Shown here one piece after another: positions 30,529-40,276 of a DNA stretch of 64,000 nt. The translations under genes were made by a program, and so were the position numbers. Source of the stretch: Rhizobiaceae bacterium. Its GTDB lineage: Bacteria; Pseudomonadota; Alphaproteobacteria; Rhizobiales; Rhizobiaceae. The notes beneath the pieces are model-generated. The model saw only the letters and a list, made by a program, of their open reading frames with translations, did not search any database and was not told where the DNA came from. Each line of letters starts with the position of its first letter. Position 1 is the stretch's first letter. The stretch spans positions 2,501-66,500 of the forward strand of contig JAHBYU010000017.1 in NCBI GenBank assembly GCA_019635775.1, written 5' to 3'.

Positions 30529-31407
30529 GTGCCTCCAGACCAGCTCATTGACACCAGCCTGCTGACCCGCCGCAAGCGCCGCGCGGTCGAGCGCGCCGCG
30601 GACGGCGCGGACTTCCTGATGAGACGGGCCGGCGAAGACCTGGCGGACAGGCTGGCTGCCGTCAGCCGGCATTTCAAGCAGGGGGCCGCGCTGTTCTGCG
30701 CCACATCGCATGCCAGAGACGTCATGCTGGCGTCGGGCAAGGTCGACAAAGTGATCCGGATCGAGACCGACAGTGCGTTGCTCGGGCACGACGAAGGCGA
30801 GATCGCCGCACCGGGTTTCGTGCCGCTTGAGGCTGGCAGCATAGACCTCGCCGTCTCGCTTCTGTCGCTTCAGGACGAGAACGACATTCCGGGAATGCTG
30901 GTCCAGATCCGGCGCGCCTTGCGCCCGGACGGGCTTTTCCTTGGGGTCATGGCGGGCGCGGGCACGCTTGCGGAATTGCGCGAAAGCCTGCTTGCGGCGG
31001 AAGCCGAACTGACTGGTGGAGCCAGCCCGAGGGTGTTGCCCTTTGCCGACGTGCGGGAAGCCGGCGCTCTCCTGCAGCGCGCCGGGTTCGCACTGCCCGT
31101 AACCGACGTGGAGACGGTGACAGCCCGCTATTCAACAATGTTCGACCTTATGGTCGACCTGCGCGCCATGGGGGCGAATAATCCCATGAACGGACGCACG
31201 CGAAAGCCCTCGACGCGTGACTTCTTCGCTCGCGCGGCGCAGATCTACGCGGAGCGGTTCTCTGACCCTGACGGCAGGATTCGCGCCACCTTCTCCTTCA
31301 TCTGGATGTCGGGATGGGCGCCCGCCGCCACGCAACAAAAGCCTCTCAGGCCCGGAAGCGCAGAGGTTTCGCTCGCCCGCATCCTCAAGGAAGACGACCA
31401 AGACTGA
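30529..31407 (+). CDS. SAM-dependent methyltransferase (BioC/NDUFAF5-like)
   Basis: A 292-residue protein resembling the methyltransferase-domain proteins related to mitochondrial NDUFAF5. It opens with a basic segment LLTRRKRRAVERA, has a weak SAM-binding region, and contains the acidic SIDLAVSLLSLQDENDIPGMLVQIRRALRPDGLFLG stretch of the fold. The GTG at 30529 is preferred by family length, but an upstream TTG at 30448 is also open. Roles in complex I assembly or biotin synthesis are possible, not shown. Confidence 0.83.
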   Translation: MPPDQLIDTSLLTRRKRRAVERAADGADFLMRRAGEDLADRLAAVSRHFKQGAALFCATSHARDVMLASGKVDKVIRIETDSALLGHDEGEIAAPGFVPLEAGSIDLAVSLLSLQDENDIPGMLVQIRRALRPDGLFLGVMAGAGTLAELRESLLAAEAELTGGASPRVLPFADVREAGALLQRAGFALPVTDVETVTARYSTMFDLMVDLRAMGANNPMNGRTRKPSTRDFFARAAQIYAERFSDPDGRIRATFSFIWMSGWAPAATQQKPLRPGSAEVSLARILKEDDQD

Positions 31408-31459
31408 AGCAAGAGAGGTTGATAAGGAGAAGCGGGCTGGTCTGCTCGCCCGCGCGCGC

Positions 31460-31636
31460 CTATCGGTTGAAGGCCTTCTGCAACTCGCGATCCTGGTCGC
31501 CGAACATGCCGCCAACCTCGTTGCCGACCCGGCCAACGCCAAAAACAATCGCCAGCGTAATGAGCCCGACAATCAGGCCGTATTCGATGGCCGTAGCGCC
31601 TTTTGTATCTGCCAAGAATCGACGAAGCAGTTGCAT
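31460..31636 (-). CDS. Flp family type IVb pilin (small)
   Basis: A 58-residue pilin too short for routine calling. It reads MQLLRRFLADTKGATAIEYGL and continues with a hydrophobic helix IVGLITLAIVFGVG and a polar tail ending FNR. The G/ATAIEYGL motif is the Flp prepilin signature, with processing expected at the Gly/Ala before it and the conserved Glu at +5. A strong ribosome-binding site (GGAAGG) precedes the ATG. No other Tad/Cpa assembly genes are in the window, so it depends on a distant locus. A repeat containing TTAA lies upstream. Confidence 0.93.
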   Translation of the reverse strand: MQLLRRFLADTKGATAIEYGLIVGLITLAIVFGVGRVGNEVGGMFGDQDRELQKAFNR

Positions 31637-31675
31637 GATGTCCTTCCCTTTTCAGAGCCCACCCTAACGAGGACA

Positions 31676-31713
31676 CGTTAAGAAAGGTTAATGACGCTGC
31701 GTTAAGAAAGGTT
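31676..31713. repeat. 14-bp direct repeat upstream of the pilin gene
   Basis: CGTTAAGAAAGGTT occurs at 31676-31689 and again, identically, at 31700-31713, about 40 bp before the pilin ATG. The first copy extends to TTAAGAAAGGTTAA, i.e. two TTAA half-sites. Likely a regulator-binding region; CtrA is a candidate although its usual half-site spacing is 7, not 6. Confidence 0.65.
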
Positions 31714-31764
31714 GAGCCCGAAAATGCAAATGCCGGTCAACGCTGGCCAAACAGGCCTAGCGCT

Positions 31765-32079
31765 TCAGCAGTCACCGCTGCGCCGCCCGTCGGCGAGGAT
31801 TATGCAGACCGCTCCGCTTTTCTGGAGCACGCTGCGCCGTATCGTGTAGCTTCCGGACTGGCCAATCGAACCGGTAGCCATATAGTCGATGCCGTCACCG
31901 CCGACGACATGTGACTTCGCGTAGCGATCTGCCGCAGGTGCAAGGATAAGCGCGAGCGCAACAGCCGCCGAGCCGAACAGGAGCGTGACGCGCAACACCC
32001 CCATTCCTGCGTTGCTCAATATGGGAAATGCCCGGTTGCGAGCACGACCACCCGTTGTATCCCAATCGTCATGTGTCAC
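31765..32079 (-). CDS. Small conserved membrane-anchored hypothetical protein
   Basis: A 104-residue product with a cytoplasmic N-terminus, one hydrophobic segment (VLRVTLLFGSAAVALALILAP, about residues 28-48) and a short exported domain containing YMATGSIG and YTIRRSVLQ, ending CIILADGRRSGDC with two cysteines. Similar short proteins occur in Rhizobiales near Flp pilin genes. Function unknown. Confidence 0.78.
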   Translation of the reverse strand: MTHDDWDTTGGRARNRAFPILSNAGMGVLRVTLLFGSAAVALALILAPAADRYAKSHVVGGDGIDYMATGSIGQSGSYTIRRSVLQKSGAVCIILADGRRSGDC

Positions 32080-32203
32080 GGTCGACCATCCCCTTGCGCC
32101 ACGGTCAGGCCCACACAGCCGCCGAACGGGGCCGGTTGATGGTTCAATTTTTCACAACTTGCTGAACGGTCTGTTAACGCTGCCCGCCAGCCGCCCGTCA
32201 GGC

Positions 32204-32614
32204 TTACAAAAGGTCGATCAGATAAGGGATCAGCGGCAGATCGGCCGGAGGCATCGGGTAGTCGCGCATGTCGCGCGGGCGCACCCATTTCAGCGTCTGT
32301 CCCTCCCTTGGCTGGGGAATGCCCCAGAAGCGCCGGCAGACGTAGAGCGGCATGAGGAGATGAAACGTCTCGTAGGAGTGGCTGGCGAAGGTCAACGGCG
32401 CAAGGCAGGCGATCTTCATCTCGACGCCGATCTCTTCCTCGATCTCGCGCACGAGGGTTTCTTCGGGCGTCTCGCCAGGCTCGACCTTGCCACCCGGAAA
32501 TTCCCAGAGACCCGCAAGGGTCTTGCCCTCAGGACGCTGCGCCAGCAGCACGCGACCGTCGGAATCGACGAGGGCGACGGCGGCGACGAGCAGGAGCTTC
32601 TTTCCAGTATCCAT
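32204..32614 (-). CDS. mutT: 8-oxo-dGTP diphosphatase, Nudix
   Basis: A 136-residue hydrolase that removes oxidised guanine nucleotides. The complete Nudix box is present: GGKVEPGETPEETLVREIEEEIG (about residues 41-63). The N-terminus LLLVAAVALVDSDGRVLLAQRP matches MutT. It is 3 bp after the GNAT gene in an argJ-GNAT-mutT operon. Confidence 0.94.
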   Translation of the reverse strand: MDTGKKLLLVAAVALVDSDGRVLLAQRPEGKTLAGLWEFPGGKVEPGETPEETLVREIEEEIGVEMKIACLAPLTFASHSYETFHLLMPLYVCRRFWGIPQPREGQTLKWVRPRDMRDYPMPPADLPLIPYLIDLL

Positions 32615-32617
32615 CGG

Positions 32618-33394
32618 TCAAGCGGTCCCCCGGCGGCGATAGTGATACCGGTAGAGTTCGGAAAACCCGAGCGCTTCGTATAGCTTGCGGGCCGACAGAT
32701 TCTCCGCCTCGACCTGCAGCCATGCCCTGCGCGCTCCGCGCAGGCGGGCCCATTTCAGCGCCGACATCAGCAGCCGCCGTCCGTGTCCCCTGCCCCGCTC
32801 GGTCTCGACGGTCGCGACCTCGAACAAACCGGCGAGGTCACCTTCATGAACGCAGATGGCGGTGGCAATGGGCCTGCCCTCTTCTTCGAGTGCGAACAGT
32901 CCGACCTCCGGCTGGATCCCACCGATGACCTCTGAAAGCCCTGGCCGAAGCGCTGCGTCGACGCCGTGCGTGACCAGAGAGGCAGAGACAAACCGCCCCA
33001 TGTCCTTGAGCGGTATCTGGTCCATCGCGTCCTGCACGGCCATGCTTTCGATATCGGCCTGCATGACAAGCGATTCTCCGAATACGGACCAGCCGTCCGC
33101 ATCCAGATGACGGGCAAGCGCGGAACCGGCGAGCGGCGAAAGGCGAAAGGTCAGCGGCCGGCCATACGCCTCGAAGCGCCGCTCGGCGCGCACGATACGC
33201 TCGCCAATGTCCTTCATGTCGTCCGGATCGAGAGGGTTTACGGAATTGAGCCGCTTGGCCGGATGGCCGGCCGTCAGCCTGATGACCCATGTGCCGTCAT
33301 AGTGGACAGCAGAGGCCGGCCAGGCACGGAAGCCTGCCGCCTCGAACTGGCGTACGGCCGCAAGTGCCATCGGTTGCGGCCGCCCTGCCATCAC
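32618..33394 (-). CDS. GNAT family N-acetyltransferase
   Basis: A 258-residue acetyltransferase. The C-terminal GNAT domain has the acetyl-CoA loop [18 protein letters not shown] (near residue 200) and the final [22 protein letters not shown]. The N-terminal half is a second, degenerate GNAT-like domain. It overlaps the 3' end of argJ by 4 bp. The acceptor is unknown. Confidence 0.9.
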   Translation of the reverse strand: MMAGRPQPMALAAVRQFEAAGFRAWPASAVHYDGTWVIRLTAGHPAKRLNSVNPLDPDDMKDIGERIVRAERRFEAYGRPLTFRLSPLAGSALARHLDADGWSVFGESLVMQADIESMAVQDAMDQIPLKDMGRFVSASLVTHGVDAALRPGLSEVIGGIQPEVGLFALEEEGRPIATAICVHEGDLAGLFEVATVETERGRGHGRRLLMSALKWARLRGARRAWLQVEAENLSARKLYEALGFSELYRYHYRRRGTA

Positions 33395-34632
33395 GAACGG
33401 TAATCGCCATTGATGGCGACATACTCCTTGGTGAGGTCGCAGGTCCAGACCGTCGCCTTGCCCCGGCCGATGCCGATATCGGCGCGGATCCGTATGTCCT
33501 CGCCCTTCATGTAGATGGAGGTGCGCTCTTCCGAATAGCCAGGATCGCGCTCGCCTTCGAAGGCAAGGCGGTTGTCGCCGAACCAGATCGACAAGCGGTC
33601 GCGGTCGGCCGGCTCACCGGACTTCCCAACCGCCATGACCACGCGACCCCAGTTGGCGTCCTCGCCTGCGACCGCCGTCTTGACCAGCGGTGAATTGGCG
33701 ATCGAAAGCGCGATCTTCTTGGCCGAGCGTGAAGATTTCGCGCCGGTGACAGTGACCTCTACCTGCTTGCGGGCGCCCTCGCCGTCCCGCACGACCTGGA
33801 GCGCGAGCGACTTCAGCACCTTGCCCAACCCGCGCTTGAAGGCCGCAAGGCGCGGATCCTTCGCCGAATCGATGCGTGGCGCACCACGCTCCGCCGCCGC
33901 GCCGGTGGCGAAAAGCAGCAGCGTGTCACTGGTCGAGGTATCGCTGTCCACGGTGATGGCGTTGAAGGTCTTGCCCACCCCACCTGACAGAAGCGCCTGC
34001 AGGACCGGCGCGGCAATGGGCGCGTCGGTTGCCACGAAGGACAGCATCGTCGCCATGTCGGGCGCGATCATGCCGGCGCCCTTGGCGATGCCGTTGATCG
34101 TGACGTCGGTGTCGCCAAGCTTCACCGTCACGGTCGCGACCTTGGGATAGGTATCGGTGGTCATGATGGCGCTGGCGGCCTCACGCCAGAAATCCGGACG
34201 CGCGTCCTTCACCAGGCCGGCAAGCAGATGCGAAAAGCGCGACGCGTCGAGCGGCTCGCCGATGACGCCGGTGGAGGCGAGGAAGACCTCACCCTCCGCG
34301 CACTTGGCAGCCTTCGCGCCGGCCTTGCCGGTCATTGCCGTCGTCTCGCGACCCTTTTTGCCCGTAAAGGCGTTGGCATTGCCGGAATTCACGACAAGCA
34401 GCCGAGCCTTGCCGCCGGCAAGGTTCTGCCTGCACCAGTCAACCGGCGCTGACGGGCATTTCGACTTCGTGAAGACGCCGGCGACCTCGGTTCCCGCATC
34501 GAAAACCATTGCCAGAAGATCGGTGCGGTCCTTGTACTTTATTCCGGCCTCGGCGGTCGCCATGCGGACACCCTCGATGGCAGGCATCCTTGGGTATTTC
34601 TTCGGGGCGAGCGGTGAGACGGTCGTGGACAT
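33391..34632 (-). CDS. argJ: Bifunctional glutamate N-acetyltransferase/amino-acid acetyltransferase
   Basis: A 413-residue ornithine acetyltransferase that recycles the acetyl group in arginine synthesis. The self-cleavage site is in [16 protein letters not shown], cutting before the nucleophilic Thr of ATML. The N-terminus [25 protein letters not shown] matches the family and the ATG at 34632 gives the usual length. It is the head of argJ-GNAT-mutT, with a terminator separating it from the parvulin gene upstream. Confidence 0.97.
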   Translation of the reverse strand: MSTTVSPLAPKKYPRMPAIEGVRMATAEAGIKYKDRTDLLAMVFDAGTEVAGVFTKSKCPSAPVDWCRQNLAGGKARLLVVNSGNANAFTGKKGRETTAMTGKAGAKAAKCAEGEVFLASTGVIGEPLDASRFSHLLAGLVKDARPDFWREAASAIMTTDTYPKVATVTVKLGDTDVTINGIAKGAGMIAPDMATMLSFVATDAPIAAPVLQALLSGGVGKTFNAITVDSDTSTSDTLLLFATGAAAERGAPRIDSAKDPRLAAFKRGLGKVLKSLALQVVRDGEGARKQVEVTVTGAKSSRSAKKIALSIANSPLVKTAVAGEDANWGRVVMAVGKSGEPADRDRLSIWFGDNRLAFEGERDPGYSEERTSIYMKGEDIRIRADIGIGRGKATVWTCDLTKEYVAINGDYRS

Positions 34633-34682
34633 GGGGCCTCTGTGCGGATGACCTGTGCTGCGATGGCTTCGTTTGCCCCATG

Positions 34683-34723
34683 AAAAAAGGCCGCGCAAGC
34701 CAATTTCAGGGCTGCGCGGCCTT
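34683..34723 (-). terminator. Intrinsic terminator after the parvulin gene
   Basis: AAGGCCGCGCA (34687-34697) and TGCGCGGCCTT (34713-34723) form an 11-bp perfect stem. On the minus strand the stem is followed by a run of T. It sits 8 bp after the PPIase stop and just before argJ. Confidence 0.88.
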
Positions 34724-34730
34724 CATCAGG

Positions 34731-35657
34731 TCAGGGGTTTGCCGCATCCATGGCTTCGACGGCCGTCTTCAGCTCGGGATCGGTGATGTCGACATTGCCG
34801 GCCTTGCGGAGCTGGTCCACCAGCGCGAAATACTTCTCGCGGAAGACGAGATTGCGGATCTGGTCCTTCACCGCGTCGAAGGCCGGGGGCTGCTGTGCTC
34901 GCTTGTCCTCGACCTTGATGACGTGCCAGCCAAACTGGCTCTGGATCGGCTCCTTGGTGTAGCCGCCGACATCGAGCGCAAACGCTGCCTTCTCGAACTC
35001 CGGCACCATCTGGCCGGGGCCGAAATAGCCAAGGTCGCCGCCGCTGGTCTTGCCGCTGGGGTCCTTGGTATGCTCGTTGGCCAGCGCCACGAAATCCGCG
35101 CCCTCGTCAAGCTGCTTTATGATGGCCTCGGCCTCTTCCCTGGTCTCGACCAGGATATGGCGCGCATGGACTTCGTTGACGGGCGGCGTCTCGGAAATCT
35201 GCTTGTCGTAGCGCGCGCGAATCTCCTCATCGGTAATCTTGGCGGCGATGTCCTTGTCGATGACCTCGCTGTGCAGCGCGCGGTCGCGAAGGAAAGCCAC
35301 GCGGCGCTCGAACTCCGGATCCTTGTCGAGCCCCTCGGCCACGGCCCTGGCGGCCAGAAGCTTGATCTCCAGCACGGCCATGAACGCCGCGGCGCGGCGT
35401 TGTTCGGGCGGAAGCTGCGAATATTGCTGATCGACGCTGGCCAGGGCGAGCGCCATGTCGGCCTCGGTGACAGGCTGACCCGCGATCGTGGCGACGACCT
35501 TGTTCGGGTCCGGCTGTGCCGGCGCAACGGCCTCGGCCGGCGCCGCTTCGGCCGGCGCGGTGGTTTCCTGAGCGCCAACCGACGCGGTCAAGCCTGCCAT
35601 GAGCGAAACGGAAAGCGCCAGCCTTGCAAGCACGACGCGTCGGAACGAAAGGGACAT
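34731..35657 (-). CDS. Periplasmic peptidylprolyl isomerase, parvulin type
   Basis: A 308-residue folding factor. It has a signal peptide (ends SVGAQ), a SurA_N-like helical region with LASVDQQYSQLPPEQR, and a parvulin PPIC domain from about residue 155 (VHARHILVETREEAEAI, then GDLGYFGPGQMVPEFEKAAFAL). The start at 35657 has GGAG 8 nt upstream. It assists exported or outer-membrane proteins and lies divergent from secA. Confidence 0.94.
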   Translation of the reverse strand: MSLSFRRVVLARLALSVSLMAGLTASVGAQETTAPAEAAPAEAVAPAQPDPNKVVATIAGQPVTEADMALALASVDQQYSQLPPEQRRAAAFMAVLEIKLLAARAVAEGLDKDPEFERRVAFLRDRALHSEVIDKDIAAKITDEEIRARYDKQISETPPVNEVHARHILVETREEAEAIIKQLDEGADFVALANEHTKDPSGKTSGGDLGYFGPGQMVPEFEKAAFALDVGGYTKEPIQSQFGWHVIKVEDKRAQQPPAFDAVKDQIRNLVFREKYFALVDQLRKAGNVDITDPELKTAVEAMDAANP

Positions 35658-35743
35658 GTATTTCTCCAATCGGGGGAATCTGAAGGGCTTTCAACGCGCC
35701 GGATTGTGGCGGAATTGCGCGCCATCCGGCGTCGATCGGCGCG

Positions 35744-35771
35744 TTGACATCGATTGAGGCCCCTCTTATCT
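35744..35771 (+). promoter_or_regulatory. Candidate sigma-70 promoter of secA
   Basis: TTGACA at 35744-35749 and TTATCT at 35766-35771 with a 16-nt spacer, about 128 bp before the secA ATG. The -35 is a perfect match; the -10 is fair. Confidence 0.5.
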
Positions 35772-35899
35772 GTCCTGCGTCTTTGCGTCCAGGAGCGTTT
35801 CCGGGCGCTTTTTGCTGTTTTCCGGTTCGCCGCCCTCTAACGGGTCGAGCGGATTTAAGCCGGCGAGAGCCGGTCAAACACGGTTGAAAGGACCATTTG

Positions 35900-38632
35900 A
35901 TGGTCAGTCTCGGCGTTCTCGCCCGCAAGATTTTCGGATCCGCAAACGATCGTCGCATCAAATCCACCCGACCCCGCGTCGAGTCGATTAACGCGATGGA
36001 GAACGAGCTTCGCGCTCTTTCCGACGAGCAGCTCGCTGCGCGCACGGAGCAGTTCAAGGCGGATGTCGCCAACGGAGCGACCCTTGACGATCTGCTGGTT
36101 CCGGCATTCGCCACGGTGCGCGAGGCCGCCCGCCGCGTGCTCGGGCTTCGTCCCTTCGACGTGCAGCTTGTCGGCGGCATGGTGCTGCACAATGGCGGCA
36201 TCGCGGAAATGCGCACCGGCGAGGGCAAGACATTGGTCGCAACCCTCCCCGTCTACCTCAACGCGCTTTCCGGCAAGGGCGTGCATGTCGTCACCGTCAA
36301 CGACTACCTCGCCAAGCGCGACGCCGAATGGATGGGTCGCGTCTACCGCTTTCTCGGCCTGAGCGTCGGCGTGATCGTGCACGGCCTGTCAGACGAGGAG
36401 CGCCGCGAAGCCTACGCCGCGGACGTGACCTACGCGACCAACAACGAGTTGGGCTTCGACTATCTTCGCGACAACATGAAATATGATCGTGCCTCGATGG
36501 TGCAGCGCGGTCACAACTATGCGATCGTCGACGAAGTCGACTCGATCCTCATCGACGAGGCACGCACGCCACTCATCATTTCCGGACCGCTCGAAGACCG
36601 CTCCGAAATGTACAACACGATCGATGCCTTCATCCTCAAGCTCGATGCGGCCGACTACGAAGTCGACGAGAAGCAGCGTACCGCGATCTTCACCGAAGGG
36701 GGCACGGAGAAACTCGAGAACCTGCTGCGCGAAGCCGGGCACCTGAAGGGCGACGGGCTTTACGACGTCGAAAACGTGGCCATCGTCCACCACGTGAACA
36801 ATGCCCTGAAGGCGCACCGCCTGTTCCAGCGGGACAAGGACTACATCGTGCGCAACGGCGAGATCGTCATCATCGACGAGTTCACCGGGCGCATGATGCC
36901 GGGCCGCCGCTATTCGGAAGGCCTGCACCAGGCGCTGGAAGCCAAGGAACACGTGGCCATCCAGCCCGAGAACCAGACGCTGGCCTCCGTTACCTTCCAG
37001 AACTACTTCCGCATGTACAAGAAGCTCGCCGGCATGACCGGCACGGCCCTTACGGAAGCCGAGGAGTTCGGCAACATCTACGGCCTCGAGGTGACCGAGG
37101 TGCCGACCAACCTGCCCGTCAAGCGCATCGACGAGGACGACGAGGTCTACCGGACCGTCGAGGAGAAGTACAAGGCGATCGTCAGGGATATCCGCGAGGC
37201 AGCGGAGAAGGGCCAGCCCATTCTCGTCGGCACGACGTCGATTGAAAAGTCGGAGCAACTGGCCGAGCGCCTGCGCAAGGAAGGCATCAAGGAATTCCAG
37301 GTCCTGAACGCCCGCTACCACGAGCAGGAAGCGGCAATCGTCGCCCAGGCCGGACGGCCAGGAGCGATCACCATCGCCACCAATATGGCTGGTCGCGGCA
37401 CCGACATCCAGCTCGGCGGCAACGCGGACATGCGCATCGCCCAGGAACTTGGCGAGCTTGAAGCCGGACCCGAGCGGGAGGCAAAGGAAAAGGCGATTCG
37501 CGAGGACATCCAGCGGCTCAAGGAAAAGGCGCTCGCCGCCGGCGGTCTCTACGTGCTGGCAACCGAACGCCATGAGAGCCGCCGCATCGACAACCAGCTG
37601 CGCGGTCGTTCCGGCCGCCAGGGCGATCCCGGCCGATCCAAATTCTACCTGTCCCTTCAGGACGATCTCATGCGCATCTTCGGCTCCGACCGGATGGACG
37701 GCATGCTGCAGAAGCTCGGTCTCAAGGAAGACGAGGCGATCATCCATCCCTGGATCAACAAGGCGCTGGAAAAGGCCCAGAAGAAGGTCGAGGCGCGCAA
37801 CTTCGATATCCGCAAGAACCTGCTGAAATATGACGACGTCGCCAACGACCAGCGCAAGGTCGTTTTCGACCAGCGCCTGTCGCTGATGGATGGCGAGAAC
37901 CTTTCCGAAACCGTTGCCGAGATGCGCAACGACGTCATCGAGGATCTGGTCGCCAAGCACATCCCCGAAAACGCCTATGCAGAGCAGTGGGATGCGGCCG
38001 GCCTCAAGGAAGGCGTGCGTCAGAGCCTGAATCTGGACCTGCCCATCGACGAGTGGGTCAAGGAAGAAGGTATCGCCGAAGAGGAAATCCGCGAGCGCAT
38101 CACGACGGCGGCCGACGCCGCGGCCGCCGATCGCGCAGGCCGCTTCGGACCGGAGGTCATGACCTATGTCGAACGCTCCATCATGCTGCAGACGCTCGAT
38201 CATCTCTGGCGCGAACATCTCGTCAATCTCGATCACCTGCGCTCGGTCGTCGGTTTCCGTGGCTATGCGCAGCGCGACCCGCTGCAGGAATACAAGCAGG
38301 AGAGCTTCGAGCTCTTCCAGTCCATGCTTGGCAGCCTGCGCCAGAACGTGACGTCGCAGCTGATGCGCGTCGAACTCGTTCGCGAGGCCGCCGAAGCGCC
38401 ACCCCCGCAGGCGCCGGAAACCTTCGGCCACCACATCGACGAGAGCACGGGCGAAGACGAGTTCGCTGGTTTCGGCGATTCCCAGACCGCAACGCTGGCC
38501 GACAGCCGCACCGTCCCGCCAGAGCAGCGCGATCCGAACAACCCTGCATCGTGGGGCAAGGTCGGACGAAACGAGCCCTGCCCATGCGGCTCCGGCAAGA
38601 AGTTCAAGCACTGCCACGGCGCATTCGCCTGA
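35900..38632 (+). CDS. secA: Preprotein translocase ATPase SecA
   Basis: A 910-residue motor that pushes unfolded proteins through SecYEG. Walker A is MRTGEGKT near residue 100, the DEAD-like motif is [20 protein letters not shown], and NMAGRGTDI is in NBD2. The C-terminal SEC-C zinc motif [14 protein letters not shown] is intact. The ATG at 35900 follows AAAGGA; an overlapping TTG one codon earlier is ignored. Confidence 0.99.
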   Translation: MVSLGVLARKIFGSANDRRIKSTRPRVESINAMENELRALSDEQLAARTEQFKADVANGATLDDLLVPAFATVREAARRVLGLRPFDVQLVGGMVLHNGGIAEMRTGEGKTLVATLPVYLNALSGKGVHVVTVNDYLAKRDAEWMGRVYRFLGLSVGVIVHGLSDEERREAYAADVTYATNNELGFDYLRDNMKYDRASMVQRGHNYAIVDEVDSILIDEARTPLIISGPLEDRSEMYNTIDAFILKLDAADYEVDEKQRTAIFTEGGTEKLENLLREAGHLKGDGLYDVENVAIVHHVNNALKAHRLFQRDKDYIVRNGEIVIIDEFTGRMMPGRRYSEGLHQALEAKEHVAIQPENQTLASVTFQNYFRMYKKLAGMTGTALTEAEEFGNIYGLEVTEVPTNLPVKRIDEDDEVYRTVEEKYKAIVRDIREAAEKGQPILVGTTSIEKSEQLAERLRKEGIKEFQVLNARYHEQEAAIVAQAGRPGAITIATNMAGRGTDIQLGGNADMRIAQELGELEAGPEREAKEKAIREDIQRLKEKALAAGGLYVLATERHESRRIDNQLRGRSGRQGDPGRSKFYLSLQDDLMRIFGSDRMDGMLQKLGLKEDEAIIHPWINKALEKAQKKVEARNFDIRKNLLKYDDVANDQRKVVFDQRLSLMDGENLSETVAEMRNDVIEDLVAKHIPENAYAEQWDAAGLKEGVRQSLNLDLPIDEWVKEEGIAEEEIRERITTAADAAAADRAGRFGPEVMTYVERSIMLQTLDHLWREHLVNLDHLRSVVGFRGYAQRDPLQEYKQESFELFQSMLGSLRQNVTSQLMRVELVREAAEAPPPQAPETFGHHIDESTGEDEFAGFGDSQTATLADSRTVPPEQRDPNNPASWGKVGRNEPCPCGSGKKFKHCHGAFA

Positions 38633-38668
38633 GCGATTGAACGCCGAAGGTCCGGAAGACCGAAAAGT

Positions 38669-38702
38669 GCCCCCGTCCTTGGCCGGGGGCCGAACCGTTT
38701 TT
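38669..38702 (+). terminator. Probable intrinsic terminator of secA
   Basis: GCCCCCG (38669-38675) and CGGGGGC (38684-38690) make a 7-bp stem; a T6 run follows after a short spacer. The gap between stem and T tract makes it less certain than the other terminators. Confidence 0.55.
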
Positions 38703-38992
38703 TAAAGACTCCATCCTATGTTGGAGGCCCAGACCGAAAACGGAGACAGGGGCGTGCGCTTTTGGGCGGCGAAAACCGCTGACAAGCTTTTGCCGCAGCG
38801 CCAGGCGCTGCGCATCGCGCTATCGGCCGTCGACTTAACCATGTCGCGAAGCCGGTACGTCGGCACTTTCTTACGTGCGTCCCGGGTGGCATTGCCCTTG
38901 GCGCGCGGAATAATCCCGGTCGAGCTATCGAGCCTGTCGGGCCGGCCTTGCACCGGCATGAGAAAGTACGCTCGGGCGGGACACACGGTCTG
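38703..38992. other. Non-coding stretch before the BioF2-like acetyltransferase gene
   Basis: About 290 bp with no recognised gene on either strand. It should carry the promoter of the following gene. A TTAACC half-site is seen near 38836 but has no partner at the CtrA spacing. Confidence 0.35.
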
Positions 38993-40276
38993 ATGGCAGC
39001 AATTCCGCTTCTCGAAGAAACCAATGGCGGCCCTTCCGGCACGATGATCGCCGGACTGGTGGGCGCGTCGGACCGGCCAGTCGATCCGGCGCTGGTCGAA
39101 CTGCTCGAAAGCAAGCGGCAGCCGCGGCGGCTCGCCATCTATCCGGCTGCAGCCGGGTTCGACCTTGTCGAAGAACTCGATTATCTGTGCGTGCGCACGG
39201 TGGAACCCAACATCTTCTTCAATCCCCACTTCCTTGCGCCGGCAATGCCGCGACTGGAAGACCGCGAGGTTCGCCTTGCGGTGATCCGTGACGGCGACGA
39301 GCACAAGAATCGGCTACGCATGCTTATGCCCTTCTCGATCGAGCGGCCGCCGGTACCGCTCGGCATATCCGTGATGAGGACATGGGCGAATCCGTTCGCT
39401 CCGCTCGGAACGCCCCTGCTTGACCGCGACGACCCGGTCGGCGTCGTCGAGGACTTTCTCGCCATGCTTTCTCGGCCGCATCTGAAGCTGCCGAAGGTCA
39501 TGATGCTGCCGGACATCAGGCTCGACGGGCCGGTTGCCTCGATCCTGCGCACCGTTGCCGAGACACGCGGGCTGCCCCTTATCGCGACCGGCCAGACGGA
39601 GCGGCCTTTCCTCGAGAGTCCGCTCGACGGGGAAGCCTATCTGAAGAAGACGCTGAGCAAACACCACCTCGGCGAGTACAGGCGGCTGAGGCGCCGCCTT
39701 GCCGAACAAGGCGCACTCGTCCACGAGGTGGCGCGCGGACCTGAAGACATCCGGCCGGCGATCGAGGGTTTCCTGGCGCTCGAGGCATCCGGCTGGAAGG
39801 GACGCAAGCGCACGGCGATGGCGACCGACCGCTATCGTGCGGCCTTCGCGCGGGAAGCCGCAAACGGCCTTGCCGAACAGGACCTGTGTCGCGTCCATTC
39901 CCTGACGCTGAATGGAAAGCTGATCGCCAGCCTGATTGTTTTCGTGGAAGCCGGCGTCGCCTATACGTGGAAGACCGCCTATGATGAGAACTACGCGTCG
40001 TTCTCACCCGGCATGCTGCTGATGATCGACGTGACCATGCAGCACCTGGAAGACCCCAACATAGACCGGACGGATTCCTGCGCCGTGCCTGATCATCCGA
40101 TCGCCTCGCGCCTCTGGAGCGAGCGCAGGCCGATGGGCACGATGCTGATCGGCATGACGCCAGCCACCGACCGGATCACGCGGCAGGCGGCGACGCAGTT
40201 GCACTTCTACCGCGAAACGCGCAATTTCGTTCGCCTGGTGCGCACGCGGGTGCGCGGCCTGCTCAAGCGCCGGTAG
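38993..40276 (+). CDS. GNAT / BioF2-like acetyltransferase domain protein
   Basis: A 427-residue protein with the C-terminal Acetyltransf_6 (CelD/BioF2-like) domain. Characteristic stretches are LSKHHLGEYRRLRRRLAEQG and FLALEASGWKGRKRTAMA, then YTWKTAYDENYASFSPGMLL. Family members include cellulose-biosynthesis CelD and FemAB-like acyltransferases. The start ATG at 38993 is preferred to the TTG at 38948. Its 3' end overlaps that of the acyl-CoA synthetase gene by 14 bp on opposite strands. Confidence 0.88.
   Translation: MAAIPLLEETNGGPSGTMIAGLVGASDRPVDPALVELLESKRQPRRLAIYPAAAGFDLVEELDYLCVRTVEPNIFFNPHFLAPAMPRLEDREVRLAVIRDGDEHKNRLRMLMPFSIERPPVPLGISVMRTWANPFAPLGTPLLDRDDPVGVVEDFLAMLSRPHLKLPKVMMLPDIRLDGPVASILRTVAETRGLPLIATGQTERPFLESPLDGEAYLKKTLSKHHLGEYRRLRRRLAEQGALVHEVARGPEDIRPAIEGFLALEASGWKGRKRTAMATDRYRAAFAREAANGLAEQDLCRVHSLTLNGKLIASLIVFVEAGVAYTWKTAYDENYASFSPGMLLMIDVTMQHLEDPNIDRTDSCAVPDHPIASRLWSERRPMGTMLIGMTPATDRITRQAATQLHFYRETRNFVRLVRTRVRGLLKRR

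Noticed and set aside
36389-38617. 742-codon open frame on the minus strand
   Set aside because: Antisense shadow of secA.
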